From Hordeum vulgare subsp. vulgare (taxonomy: Eukaryota; Streptophyta; Magnoliopsida; Poales; Poaceae), in NCBI RefSeq assembly GCF_904849725.1, contig NC_058520.1, forward strand, positions 320,737,186 to 320,801,185: a stretch of DNA of 64,000 nt. Direction: 5' to 3'. The notes under the pieces are model-generated. The model was not told where the DNA came from, ran no database searches, and worked only from the letters and a program-made list of their open reading frames with translations. Position numbers and translations under genes: made by a program. Numbering within the stretch: position 1 is the first letter of the stretch; each line of letters starts with the position of its first letter. Below, in pieces: positions 22,718 to 33,956 of the stretch.

Positions 22718-23100
22718 ACTACAGCCTGTCAGCCGACACCCTAACTCACCTTTTGATCAAGGAATCCGTGACGCTCCGCCAAGAACTTCACCAAGTCAAG
22801 GACCTACGCCGCCTAGAAAAAATGAAGACACGCAAGGTCAAGAAGGAAGGAGCACCCGGAGGGCAATCTATCATCGCCTTCCGAGGAAGAATACCACCGC
22901 TCGAGGCCACTCCTATACAAAGTCGTCGTCTGACCGCAGAAGAATACACTTAGCTCCTCACCGCTTCATCGACAAAGCATCGTCGTGATAGACCTCTTCC
23001 TTCCCCCACACCCCTGAAGGAAGTAGACACTCGCACCGACGAGGATGAAGAGGAAGACCCTGAAGAACCTGCGTACGAGACCGAGCAATCCGCTGCTTAG
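22718..23100 (+). pseudogene. 3' part of the ORF upstream of X gag
   Basis: It continues the frame seen at the left window edge (YYSL...), giving a helical charged stretch (LRQELHQVKDLRRLEKMKT), a basic patch, a stop at 22951-22953 (TAG), then an acidic tail (DEDEEEDPEEP) and a terminal TAG at 23098-23100. With the left-edge part this makes a protein of roughly 250 residues preceding gag. I know no function for it. It could be an extra ORF of the family or the N-terminal region of an extended gag. About 300 bases of non-coding spacer (23101-23397) separate it from gag. Confidence 0.6.
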
Positions 23101-23397
23101 AGGAAATGTCTTAAGACAAGTTAGGAGTCTCCCGTGCGAAGTTGAGTTCGTGTAATGGTTCATAAGTAACGATGAATGATGTGTGCTTCCTGATTATGTT
23201 TCAATGCAAGCAACGCTTTTGCCTTAGGCAACATGTAAGCGACTACATCATCTATCTTAATTAATGTATTTGCATAGGGTTCTTCGAACCTTTTTGTTTG
23301 ACACACTTCCACTATACCAAACCCCCTTATATAGGCGCGTCATCCCTTTATGATTTCCCGTCGACCACTTCAGAATATTGACCTGTCTGCTCCAAAC

Positions 23398-24601
23398 ATG
23401 ATGGTGATTTCTACTCGCGCCAGTACCTTCGGCAACCCCAGCACTCGCACCTCTAGCCAGCAGCGAGGAACCGGTGCATCTGCCCAAACTGGAGATCACC
23501 CCGAGCAGTAGCAAGGCGACATTCCCCAACCACAGCCTCCTCCGGAGAGCATGACCATGGTGCAGTTCCTCCAAGCTCTCCGAGAGGAACGTCAAGACAA
23601 AAATGCAGCCATCCAGCAGTTGGCTCAAGTCCTAGTGAACAACCCGCCACAGGGCAAAAATGGCAATGATCGCTCTACTCTGTCTGAGTTTATGAGGACT
23701 ACGCCCCCATATTCACGGAGACACCTGAGCCCCTCGATGCCGATGACTGAATCCGCACCATTGAAGACCTCCTCGCGCTGGTTAAGTGCACCGACGATCG
23801 CAAGAAAATCCTTTATGCTTCTCACTGTCTCGGAGGCACGACCAGGGCTTGGTGGGCGGTTTCCAAATTATGCGGGACGTGCAGGCTATCACTTGGACTA
23901 TCTTCAAGGAAGGATTCCACGCTGATCACATTCCCCCTCGGATGATGACTATTAAGAAGCAAGAGTTCTCAGCTCTGAGGCAATGCAGGAGAAGAGTCAA
24001 GTAGTACCTACAGAAGTTTAACCTTTTGTCGAGGTATGCACCAGAGGACGTCAGCACTAAAGCCACAAAGGTGGAACGCTTCATGGAAGGGCTTCAGTAG
24101 TCGTTACAATACCAACTTGTTTTCTGTGAATGTCGGACCTTCTGCGATCTGGTGAACAAGGCCCTCATGCTGGAGGACAAGCATCGTGCAATGGATGACA
24201 CCCGCAAGCGTAAGCTGATGGGCAATGGAGGTTCTAGTAGCCAAAAGGCACGTCCATGGCAATCCGCCTCGGCAAGGCCTATCTATCAGCAGCAGCAGTA
24301 CAATACTCCTGCATTCCGTCCGAACTATCAGCCTCAGCAGGATGCCAACCCCAAGCCAACGATTAATCTGCCCAATAGCAGTGGTTTCAAGCCCAACATT
24401 CGAGGGCACGTCACCTGCTTTGGATGTGGACAGACTAGACACTACTCCAGGCAATGCCCCAACAAGAATCCCGACGCACCACGCCCCAAAGCGCCAAATC
24501 AAGGACAAGGTCATGGAGCACCAAGTAGGAACCAGGCTCCCTGCAACCAGCAGTACCACAGCAGGGGATGCGTGAATGACATCTCCGTAGAGGAAGCCTA
24601 G
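23398..24601 (+). pseudogene. X element gag with CCHC knuckle, broken
   Basis: Likely start ATG at 23398. After a Gln/Pro-rich N-terminus comes a helix (MVQFLQALREERQDKNAAIQ) followed by the capsid core (about 23700-24150) and a zinc knuckle C-x2-C-x4-H-x4-C at about 24417-24458. Stops lie at 23509 (TAG), about 23746 (TGA), 24002, 24098 and 24599 (TAG). Two frameshifts lie around 23700 and 23860. Most TAGs sit where a Gln codon is expected, i.e. a single C-to-T change. The frame flows into protease without a clear gap, so gag and pol were probably one polyprotein. Confidence 0.8.
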
Positions 24602-27600
24602 GAGGACCCGGAATGCATTCTGGGTACGTTCCTCGTCAACTCCACCCCAGGAACAATATTGTTTGATTGTGGTGCTTCGCATTCTTTTGTCATCCAAAAG
24701 TTTGCTCCAAAGTGTGTTTTGAAGCCTACCCTCCTTAATGGGTACCCCCAGAGCAGCTCTAAGAATGAACCTAGGATGTAGAGGAGTCCGGATCAACATC
24801 GATGGGATAAGCTTCATAGCATATCTCATCATCCTTAAGACGCAAGGCTTGGAGGTGATCCTTGGTATGGATTGGTTGCCAGGCACCAAAGCATACTAGA
24901 CTGCACCAAGAGGGCTATTACCATGACAAGTGACCAAGGGGTCAAAGTCAAATATGTCCCTGAGCCTACCTGCACTCAAGTCCCCAAGGTTTATTGCCTT
25001 TTGGAAAAAGAGTTGGACCGAGTACCGATAGTTTGTGAATACCCGGACGTCTTTCCTAATGAGGTGCTTGGGATGCCTCCTGATCGAGACATCAAGTTCA
25101 TCATTGAGCTCATGTCCGGGTCAAGTCCTACCTATAAGAAGCCTTATAGGATGGGATCCCAAGAGCTGGCAGAGTTGAAGAAGCAGTTGGATGAGCGACT
25201 CAGGAAGGGATTCATCTGTCCGAGTGCATCACCTTGGGGATCACCTGTTCTATTCGTGTCCAAGAAGGATGGGACTATCAGGCTCTGTGTCGATTACCGT
25301 TCCCTCAATGAAGTCACGATAAAGAACGAGTACCCACTCCCCAAGATTGAAGACATATTTGACCAGTTAAATGGTGCCAAGGTATTTTCCAAGATCGATC
25401 CCAGATCTGGATATTACCAACTAAAGATTTGACCCGAGGACATACCTAAGACGACATTCGTGACCCGATACGATCTGTACGAGTGCACGGTCATGTTGTT
25501 TGGGTTGACTAATGCCCCAACATACTTCATGTACCTCATGAACAAAGTCTTCATGGAATACATGGATAAGTTTGTTGTCATCTTCATCGATGACATACTA
25601 ATCTTCTCCAAATCCAAAGAAGAACATGAGCAACACTTGAGGATAGTGTTGGAAAAACTTCGAGAGAACCAACTTTATGCCAAATTTAGCAAATGCGAAT
25701 TCTGGCTGCACGAAATTGGATTCTTGGGTCATACCATGACGACAGGCGGATTGACAATCGATCCTTCCAAGATTACCATGGTAACCAACTGGGAGTCGCC
25801 AATAAACGTGAAGGAAGTTAGAAGCTTTCTCGGACTCGCGGAATACTACCGCAAGTTCATGGAAGGGTTCTCCCGCATCGCCGGACCAATGACTCAGCTC
25901 TTGAAGAAGGGCAAAAAGTTCAAATGGACGCCGGAGTGCGAAGAAAGCTTCCAGGAACTCAAGAAGAGATTGACCACCGCCCCGGTACTGGCCACTCCAG
26001 ATATCAATAAGGAGTTTGTGATATACTGTGATGCCTCAAGAATCAGGCTTGGAGGCGTCCTAATGCAAGACGGCAGGGTCGTGGCTTATCTGTCATGGAA
26101 ACTACGCCCGCATGACGAAAACTACGCCAGTCGTGACCTTGAACTGGCAGCCGTAGTGCATGCCTTGAAGACGTGGCGACATTACCTTCTGGGGAAGCGA
26201 TGTGAAATATACACCGACCACAAGAGTCTAAAGTATATTTTTACCCAAATGGAGTTGAATATGAGGAAACGAAGATGGTTGGAACCGATCAAAGACTACG
26301 ACCTCATCATTCAATACCACCCCGATAAGGCCAATGTGGTGGCCAATGCCTTGAGCCAGAAGGCTTGCACCTTGAACGCTATGATGAAGGAAAGTCTACC
26401 CGCCCTATATGACGAGCTGGAGAGCTTCGGGTTAGAGCTGGTTGAACAAGGATTCCTGGCTAACCTCGAAGTCAAACCCACTCTAGCAGATGACATCAAA
26501 GAGGCCCCAGAAAGGACACGAGAGCATTGAAGGCATCAAGAAGAAGATCTAGGAAGGCAAGGCCTCGGGATTCTTAGTGGATGAACAAGGAGTTGTGCGG
26601 TTGGGAAATGTTTATGCTTACCCAACAAGGCTGAACTCAAGAATTTAATCTTGCAAGAAGCCCACAACACTCCCTACTCAATCCACCCCGGTGGGGCCAA
26701 GATGTATCAAGACCTCAAGGAAAGATTCTGGTTGCATGGCATGACGAGGGAAATAGCTTCCTATATCGCCAATTGAGACGTATGCCAGCGGGTCAAGGCT
26801 GAGTACCAGCGACCTGCTAGGCTGTTACAACCTCTCCAAGTGCATGAATGGAAGTGGGATAAAGTCGGTATGGACTTTGTCACCGGTCTACCTAGGTCCA
26901 ACACAGGCCATGACTCCATTTGGGTCATTGTCGTTCACCTGACCAAGGTCTCACACTTCATTCATGTCAGCACCACTTATAGTGGTGGCAAGCTGGATAG
27001 TCTCTACATTGAGCGTATTGTGAGCCTCCATGGAGTTCCCAAGGAAATTGTGTCCGACCGAGGCACGCAGTTCACCTCAAGATTCTGGAAGAAGTTCCAA
27101 GAAGCTTTGGGAACCAAGCTCTCTTTCAGCACCACCTTCCACCTGCAGACCGGTGGACAAATGGAGTGACTGAATCAGATACTTGAGGATATGCCCCGCG
27201 CTTGTGACTTAGCACATGGGACCAAATGGGAAGACTGTCTACCATTTGCTGAGTTCTCATACAACAACACCTATCAGCCGAGTCTCCAGATGGCCCCATT
27301 CGAAGTGTTATACGGACGTAAGTGTCGCACCCCACTCAACTGGTCCGAAACTGGTGAAGGGTTGATTTTCGGGCCAAACATTCTTCGTGAAGCTGAAGAT
27401 AAGGTGCAACTTGTCAGGGAGCACCTAAAAGCTGCCAAGTCGCAACAGAAGAGCTATGCGGATTCTCACCGCACAGAAGTGGAGTTTAACACCGGAGACC
27501 AGGTGTACCTTCGCGTCACACCTCTCAAAGGTACTAAGTGTTTCCATGTCAAGGGGAAACTTGCTCCAAGATTCATTGGACCTTTTAAGATCACGACAAG

Positions 27601-27849
27601 GCGTGGAGAAGTTGCTTACCAGCTGGAGCTACCTCCAGAACTTTCAGGTGTGCACAACGTCTTCCACGTGTCACAACTTCGGAAGTGCCTTCAAGTGCCG
27701 AACCGTCCAGATCTTTATAAGGACATCGACCATCAAGCCATTGACCTTCATGCAGACCTCACTTATCACAAGAAACCGATCCGCATCCTCGACGAAGCTG
27801 AGCATTGTACCAGAAGCCGCACCATCAAGTACGTCAAGGTTCTATGGAG
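24602..27849 (+). pseudogene. X element pol: protease, RT, RNase H, integrase, start of chromodomain
   Basis: Protease: FDCGASHSF near 24666, with Cys where Ser/Thr is usual. RT: 24990-25720, with [18 protein letters not shown], [12 protein letters not shown] and FIDDIL motifs; the Asp pair is intact, with a TGA at 25430 inside. RNase H: about 26010-26370, with YCDAS, the E of [11 protein letters not shown] and TDHKSL; the last catalytic Asp of the ADALS motif is Asn (ANALS). Integrase: zinc part near 26690-26800 with TGA at 26774; DFVTGL, VSDRGTQF and the E before the TGA at 27167 are all visible. Then comes a GPF/Y-like module (27560-27700) and the chromodomain start (PIRILDEAE, IKYVKVLWSN). 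Frameshifts lie near 26500 and 26610. The solo LTR cuts the chromodomain at 27855. Confidence 0.88.
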
Positions 27850-27854
27850 CAACC

Positions 27855-30800
27855 TATCACGACCGGTTTCCAAATAAAATATTTAATTGGAAATCAGCCA
27901 TTCACGTCCATAGTGAAGAAAATATTTCTCACTGACAGACTCAACTTGATGCAGAAAACCAGTAGTACTCAATATAATACAAGTAGAGCGAGGGTTGCTC
28001 TACAAATTCTTACAACACATCCAAGTCTTAGGATAGATGGAAATGTTACATTGGTCTTAGGGTGACTCTACTGCTCGCGAAAATAAAGTGGGAACGTCAC
28101 ATCAGAGTAATGTTACATGACGAGTACTACTACGCGTTAAGCCTCAGAGTGAAGCTCAATAATTTATTCGAGGTGGCGGAAGCGGTGGAATAAAACAGCG
28201 ACGGACTCCAGGATCGCAAGACTGACTCGGACTCCTCTAGACATCACACTCGCTATCGAACTCCTCATCCATAAGGTATCCTTCATCCATATCTGACCAC
28301 AACAACAAGCTAGTGAGTACTCCAAGAAGTACTCGCAAACAGTTTGCACAAATAATGAGATGCATGCAGTTGATTTTATTATGCATGGTTAGAGTCAAGT
28401 TATATCCACAATATAAGTGCAGAAAGTAAATAAGTTATAGGATAAATCGGGCGGTAGTCCTCCCGAGATATCCGTAACGAAGAAATAAAATAAGCCACCG
28501 TCGGGCGTCTGAGCGACACCACACACAGGGCATAACAGAAATGAAATAAATAATAAGCCTCAAACGGGTGTCTGTGCGACACCACAGTAAGGGCATGGAT
28601 AAAAATAAAATAACGTGCCGCAGTCGGGCGTCTCAGCGACACCACATAAAGGGCTTATAAGAATAATAAAACAATGCCACAGTCGGGCGTCTTAGTGACA
28701 CCACATAAAGGGCTTATAAGAATAATAAAACAATGCCACAGTCGGGCGTCTAAGCGACACCACATAAAGGGCTTATAAGAATAAAATATTGAATATCGAG
28801 GAGGTAGAACCGTCCCAAGGATATCCAACAAAGAGAATCATAATGGTTAGTCCAGAGTAAAAATACACGACATGATAATGTCCCGCATCATCATATGGTT
28901 CACCACATCTAGTATTATTAATAACACTTATACTCCAAATACCGACTCTAGAACCGACACTCGACTCGTCAAACAACGTCCTTGACCGGGGACACGGCTA
29001 CTCGAATACTTTTGACTCTACAGAGGGTGTACTCTTTACCCATAGCCCACGATTTTCAATAGTCAATATGACTAATCCCGGGTACGGCATTTTAGAAGTG
29101 GACACTCAGAATCATCACACACACACTTTACCTCCGCGAAGCCCGGATTCACCCGGACTACGCTATCAAGGTAAAACCATAAGACGGGGAGGCTCCGACC
29201 TCGACTAGCATAGGATCAACAATATTTATATCACGCGCTTACGGGGAGTGCCCTCCCTTCCGGTCCGAGACTGGAAACACCCATGCCCATAACCGGATGA
29301 CTGGATTTATTCCAGGGCCATGGATACCTTCATACCGGCCCCTCTATTTGGTGTGTGACTGATAATAGGTCTACAACTGACTATACCGAACCCATTATCC
29401 AGGGAACTGTGGTAGCACGATAACAAGTATGACACGGACAAGACTCGATCTAGGTCGATGCTGGAGTTTACCAAATTTATATCAGCACCATTGTGCTCAA
29501 GCCATGACAAGGCCATAACCTATCACGTTCCGCATGACTAAGCTATTCCACAACCTTTCATAACAACCACTTGCCATCATCATATTTTTATTATGGTTGA
29601 ATATGTATAGCAGGTATGAAATATGCAAGGTGGTGAAAATAAATATGATCTAAGTTAGCAAACAACACACCAAAAGTAACAAACATGCTTGCCTGGTTCC
29701 ACATAGTCGGGATCAAGCTTGGTGCAGTTGACGTCTGGTATTTCGGTGTCGGAATCTACGGTATCGATCAAACAAGGGTATAAGTGGTACTACCTAGCTA
29801 CTGGTCTTCAAATATTTTTAGAAAAATCTTAAAATAAACTAGGCATTACCAGGAAAAATTTGAAAAATGAATCACTGAAAAATAAGTTATGGATCAAAAG
29901 TTATAGCCAAAACATTATCAAGGACTATTCTGCAATTAGATTTAATAGAACCAAGGGCTAGACTGAGATTCAGTCAAAACGCCCGAAGGGAAAGGCGTTT
30001 CCCCGAAAGGAAAACGGCAACTGGCCGAATATGTTTCCAACAAAACGCTTTGGAGGGAGAGAGAGACACTGACAGAGGGGGTCCCCCTGTCAGGTTCGAA
30101 TGTCCACCGACGCGAGAAGCATCCGACGATCACCGGCGACACTAGGAGGGAGGGGAGAGCCAGTTGGGGTGTCTGTGCACTCATCGTTGACTCGCCTGAC
30201 TGATGGAGAGGGATTGGACAGCGGGGGAGGCCTCACGCCAACGGCAGCAGATCTCCAGCGGCAGCAACTCCGGTGACGTGAGAGGATCGACGACAGAGGG
30301 CCTCTGCAATGCAATTGAGCACGGGGTAAGTAGGGGAGGATCTCTTGGATGCAAACGAAGGCCTCAGGGGGTCCTACCTCCACTTACTCTGCACGGAAGT
30401 GGCCGGATCCCGAAGCGGATCGGGGCGGCCGGAGCTCGGGAAGAAGGCCCCTCGAGGACACCTTCCTGGATTGGCTGATTCCTAGTGGTGGAGATGGAGA
30501 ATGGGGAGTTTAAGGCAGGTTTGAATCAAAAATGAGTTTCTGGGGTCAAACTTCAGTCAAACCAAATTTGAAATTTTCAAACTTTATGACCCAAAGTTCT
30601 TGCAGGAATAGGTTGAGGATACTAAGGACTACAAACAGCCAAGGTTTGGGGTCAAGATTCCAAAGGAAAAAGCAGGTTCCTTTGAAAAACAAATTGAAGA
30701 TCAAACTGATTACAGAAATTCCCATTTTAGCAATAAAAATAATTGGGGTGATCCAACCCTTCTAAATCTTCGGAAAACTTTCAAAAATAAGCTTAGGGAT

Positions 30801-31113
30801 TAGGAGAAGAGTTAAAAATATTTAAAAATAGAATGGTGATTAATTCTCTTTGAATAATTAATAAATAAGTTCATGGAAAAACCCAAATCAAGAATAGAAG
30901 GAATCCAATTTAAGAATAAAATAAATATTGTTTTAACCATTTCATTTATGAGAAAGGCCAAGAGGATATTTCTGAATTTGTTTGGTGGAGAAGAAGCTCA
31001 AAAGTTTTCTCTCGTGGAGGTTAGCAAGAAAACTTCAAAGTTCTTGTCAAGTCAAATATCAAAAATTCCAACGAAATCCAGAAAATAAAAGTTGGAAAAT
31101 CTTGGGTGTTACA
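27855..31113 (-). repeat. Solo LTR of gypsy family Y (3259 bp), inserted in the chromodomain
   Basis: On the minus strand it starts TGTAACACCC and ends GGTCGTGATA (the usual final CA changed to TA). CAACC flanks it on both sides (27850-27854 and 31114-31118), a perfect TSD. No PBS, PPT or coding sequence adjoins it. Parts resemble the X LTR, for example CTTGACCGGGGACACGGC at about 28981 against 1264, so Y is a relative of X. Inside are a 59-bp minisatellite, a GC-rich part (29940-30480) and AT-rich DNA. No gene is supportable within it. Confidence 0.87.
28497..28790. repeat. Minisatellite, about five units of about 59 bp
   Basis: Each unit carries a GTCGGGCGTCT...GCGACACCACA core followed by an A/T-rich spacer with AAGGGC. 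The last three units (from about 28618, 28677 and 28736) are nearly identical; the first two are diverged. It lies inside the solo LTR. Confidence 0.88.
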
Positions 31114-31114
31114 C

Positions 31115-31192
31115 AACCATATCGTAGCAGAAGCAACATGGGAGCATGAAGACTATCTAAGATCCGAATTTGCATACCTTTTTAGCACCTAG
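31115..31192 (+). pseudogene. End of X pol: chromodomain remainder
   Basis: After the solo LTR the frame resumes with the second half of the chromodomain (AEATWEHEDYLRSEF; the W-E-x-E-D core is typical) and ends at TAG 31190-31192. The left half ends at 27849. Together the halves identify the domain and hence the chromovirus group. Confidence 0.85.
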
Positions 31193-31235
31193 CTTAGGAA
31201 TCTCGGAGACGAGATTCTTGTAAGGGGGATAGGTG
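31193..31235 (+). other. X element 3' end with polypurine tract
   Basis: A short non-coding tail with TAAGGGGGATAGGTG (31221-31235) immediately before the LTR start TGTCACACC at 31236. This is the expected PPT for second-strand priming. Confidence 0.75.
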
Positions 31236-32110
31236 TGTCACACCTTGTTTTCACTTGGTTTCAACTATAGTCTTTTCTAATTTGGAGTCAATAATTTTTT
31301 TAAGCAAATGCCATGAGGGCCATGATTTTTATTGTTTGTGTATATACTTGAGTGTCTGGATCTAAAAACAATATTTTTATAACATAATATTTCCATAAAG
31401 ATCCTCTTTCTCATTTTGATTAATTCTAAACCTTGCTTTGGGTTTGCACTACACGTCCCTGATCCCAAGGGGGTGCCTTCACCCAAAGATTACATTCTGA
31501 TTTTAGCACTATTATAACTCTCCAAAATCATAAAATATTTTTCTATTTAATTTGTATGTCCTTTCCTGAGGCCAGAAATGATATTTCTGAGTGGAATATT
31601 ATTTTCTATGTTGGAAAAATCTGAGAAAATTTGGAGACACTCAGAGGACATATATTTTCCATACATAAGACTTTCAACCACTAATTATGTTAAAAATATT
31701 TGAGCAAACCATTGAAAACCTATTCTGTCTGTTTTGACCTTTTGAAATATTTCCAAAGGAAATATTCTCAACAAATTCTCAGAAAATTCTAGAATGCTTC
31801 CCATGATATGTTTGGTGATCATGCCAAGTTTCACCTCATTTCAAGGTGGTTTGGTTCACCAAATGGTCCTAAAACCCTTCCTATCCAGAAGCAAATTGTA
31901 GCAACTCTACATAACAAAGTTTGTCCAAGTGGCATGAAACTTTGTAGGAGTGCTCAATACCCTAAATGAGGAGACCCTGCCAAGAGTTGGATTTGTGGGG
32001 ATTAATATACCCACATTCTCCTTTATCAAGGCAGAACTGTCCATTTGGGGGTGTTTTCAAGTTTACACTATCAAACTTGTCCAATGGAACTCAAATTTGG
32101 TAGAGAATCC
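31236..32110 (+). repeat. X-family 3' LTR, plus strand, first part
   Basis: It begins TGTCACACC after the PPT and matches 21618-22717 in reverse. It is interrupted at 32111 by Angela-2; 32106-32110 (AATCC) is the TSD. It continues at 40945 and 47847. It is AT-rich U3-type sequence without genes. Confidence 0.85.
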
Positions 32111-33904
32111 TATTGGGGAACGTTGCATGGGAAACAAAAAAATTCCTACGCACACGAAGACCTATCATGGTGATGTCCGTCTACGAGTGGAGATTAGATC
32201 TGCGTACCCTTGTAGATCGCACAACAGGAAGCGTTAAGAAACACGGTTGATGTAGTGAAACATCTTCATGTTCCTCAAACCGTTCCACGATCCGTTCCGA
32301 TCTAGCGCCAAACGGACGGCACCTCCGCGTTCAACACACGTACAGCTCGATGATGATCTCAGCCTTCTTGATCCAGCAAGCAAGATGGAGAAGTAGATGA
32401 GTTCTCCGGCAGCGTGACGGCGCTCCGATGGTGGTGATGATCTACTCCTGCAGGGCTTCGCCCGAGCTCCGCAGAAATCCGATCTAGAGGTAAAACTGTG
32501 TGGTATAGGCTAGAGTTGCACGTGGCAAACTTGTGTCACAAAAAGCCCTAAACCACGACTATATATAGGAGGGAGGGGGAGGGGCTAGCCTTGAGGGACA
32601 AGGCCCTCAAGGTGCGCCCGCCGCCAGGAGGAGGAGGACTCCTCCTCCAATTCGGTTTGGGAAGGAGGAGTCCTCCTCTTCCTTCCCACCTCCCTCTTTC
32701 CTTTTTCTTTTTCTTTTCTTTTGGTATTTCTTTATGTGGCGCCATAGCCCTCTTGGGCTGACTCCACCAACCCACTAAGGACTTGTGGCGCCACCCTAGG
32801 GCCTTGGGCTCACTCCCGGGTGGGTGGGGCCCTCCCGGTCAACACCCGGAACCCATTCGTCACTCCCGGTACACTGCCGGAATTGCCCAAAACTTTTCGG
32901 TGACCAAATGAAACTATCCTATATATCAATATTCGTTTCCGGACCATTCCGGAAACCCTCGTGACGTCCGTGATCTCATCCGGGACTCCGAACAACATTC
33001 GGTAACCACACATATAACTCAACTATACTAAAACACCATCGAACCTTAAGTGTGCAGACCCTGCGGGTTCGAGAACTATGCAGACATGACCCGAGAGACT
33101 CCTCGGTCAATATCTAATAACGGGACCTAGATGCCCATATTGGATCCTTCATATTCTTCGAAGATCTTATCAGTTGAACCTGAGTGTCAAGGATTCATAT
33201 AATCCCGTATGTCATTCCCTTTGTCCTTCAGTATGTTACTTGCACGAGATTCGATCATCGGTATCCGCATACCTATTTCAATCTCGTTACCGGAAAGTCT
33301 CTTTACTCGTTCCGTAATACAAGATCCCGTGACTTACACTTAGTCACATTGCTTGCAAGGCTTGTGTGTGATGTTGTATTACCGAGTGGGCCCTGTGATA
33401 CCTCTTTGGCACACGGAGTGACAAATCCCAGTCTTGATCCATACTAACTCAACGGACACCTTCATAGATACCTATAGAGCACCTTTATAGTCACCCAGTT
33501 ACGTTGCGACGTTTAATGTACACTAGGTATTCCTCCGGTGCCAGTGAGTTATATGATCTCATGGTCATAGGAATAAATACTTGACATGGAGAAAAAATAG
33601 CAATAAAACGACACGATCAATATGCTACGTTCATAGTTTAGGTCTAGTCCATCACATGATTCCCCTAATGATGTGATCCAGTTATCAAGCAACAACACTT
33701 GCACATAGTGAGAAAACCTTGACTATCCTTGATCAACTGGCTAGCCAACTAGAGGCTTGCTAGGGACATTGCCTTGTATATGTATCCACACATGTATCTA
33801 TGTTTTCATTCAATACAATTATAGGATAGATAATAAACAATTATCTTGTAACAGGAAATATAATAATAACTATATATCATTGCCTCTAGGGCATATTTCC
33901 AACA
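32111..33904 (-). repeat. Angela-2 3' LTR (1794 bp)
   Basis: On the plus strand it reads from TATTGGGGAACG (family form TGTTGGGG, one base changed at the terminus) to GGGCATATTTCCAACA. TATA on the minus strand lies at 32560-32567. The 12-bp repeat is reduced to about two units (32270-32305), which explains part of the length difference from other LTRs. Confidence 0.92.
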
Positions 33905-33917
33905 GTCTCCCACTTGC
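33905..33917 (-). other. Polypurine tract of Angela-2
   Basis: GCAAGTGGGAGAC on the element strand, directly before the LTR start. The same sequence is found at 59167-59179 in Angela-3. Confidence 0.8.
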
Positions 33918-33956
33918 ACTAGAGTCAATAATCAAGTCCTCGCATCGTCATGCGAT

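Larger units (their letters stand above)
22718..31235 (+). mobile_element. Plus-strand X element, internal region (5' truncated at or before 22718; split by solo LTR)
   Basis: Gypsy domain order: an ORF upstream of gag, gag with CCHC, protease, RT, RNase H, integrase, chromodomain, then PPT and the 3' LTR from 31236. The chromodomain at the integrase C-terminus and the RT motifs place it in the chromoviruses, probably the Tekay/Del lineage. Its own 5' LTR and PBS are missing: it starts within the upstream ORF, directly next to the outer end of the minus-strand X LTR. The solo LTR of family Y (27855-31113) interrupts it. All reading frames carry stops and frameshifts. Confidence 0.82.

Noticed and set aside
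28497..28790. Regularly spaced repeats resembling a CRISPR array
   Set aside because: The units are contiguous tandem copies whose spacers are themselves similar. The setting is a plant LTR, and there are no cas-like genes.
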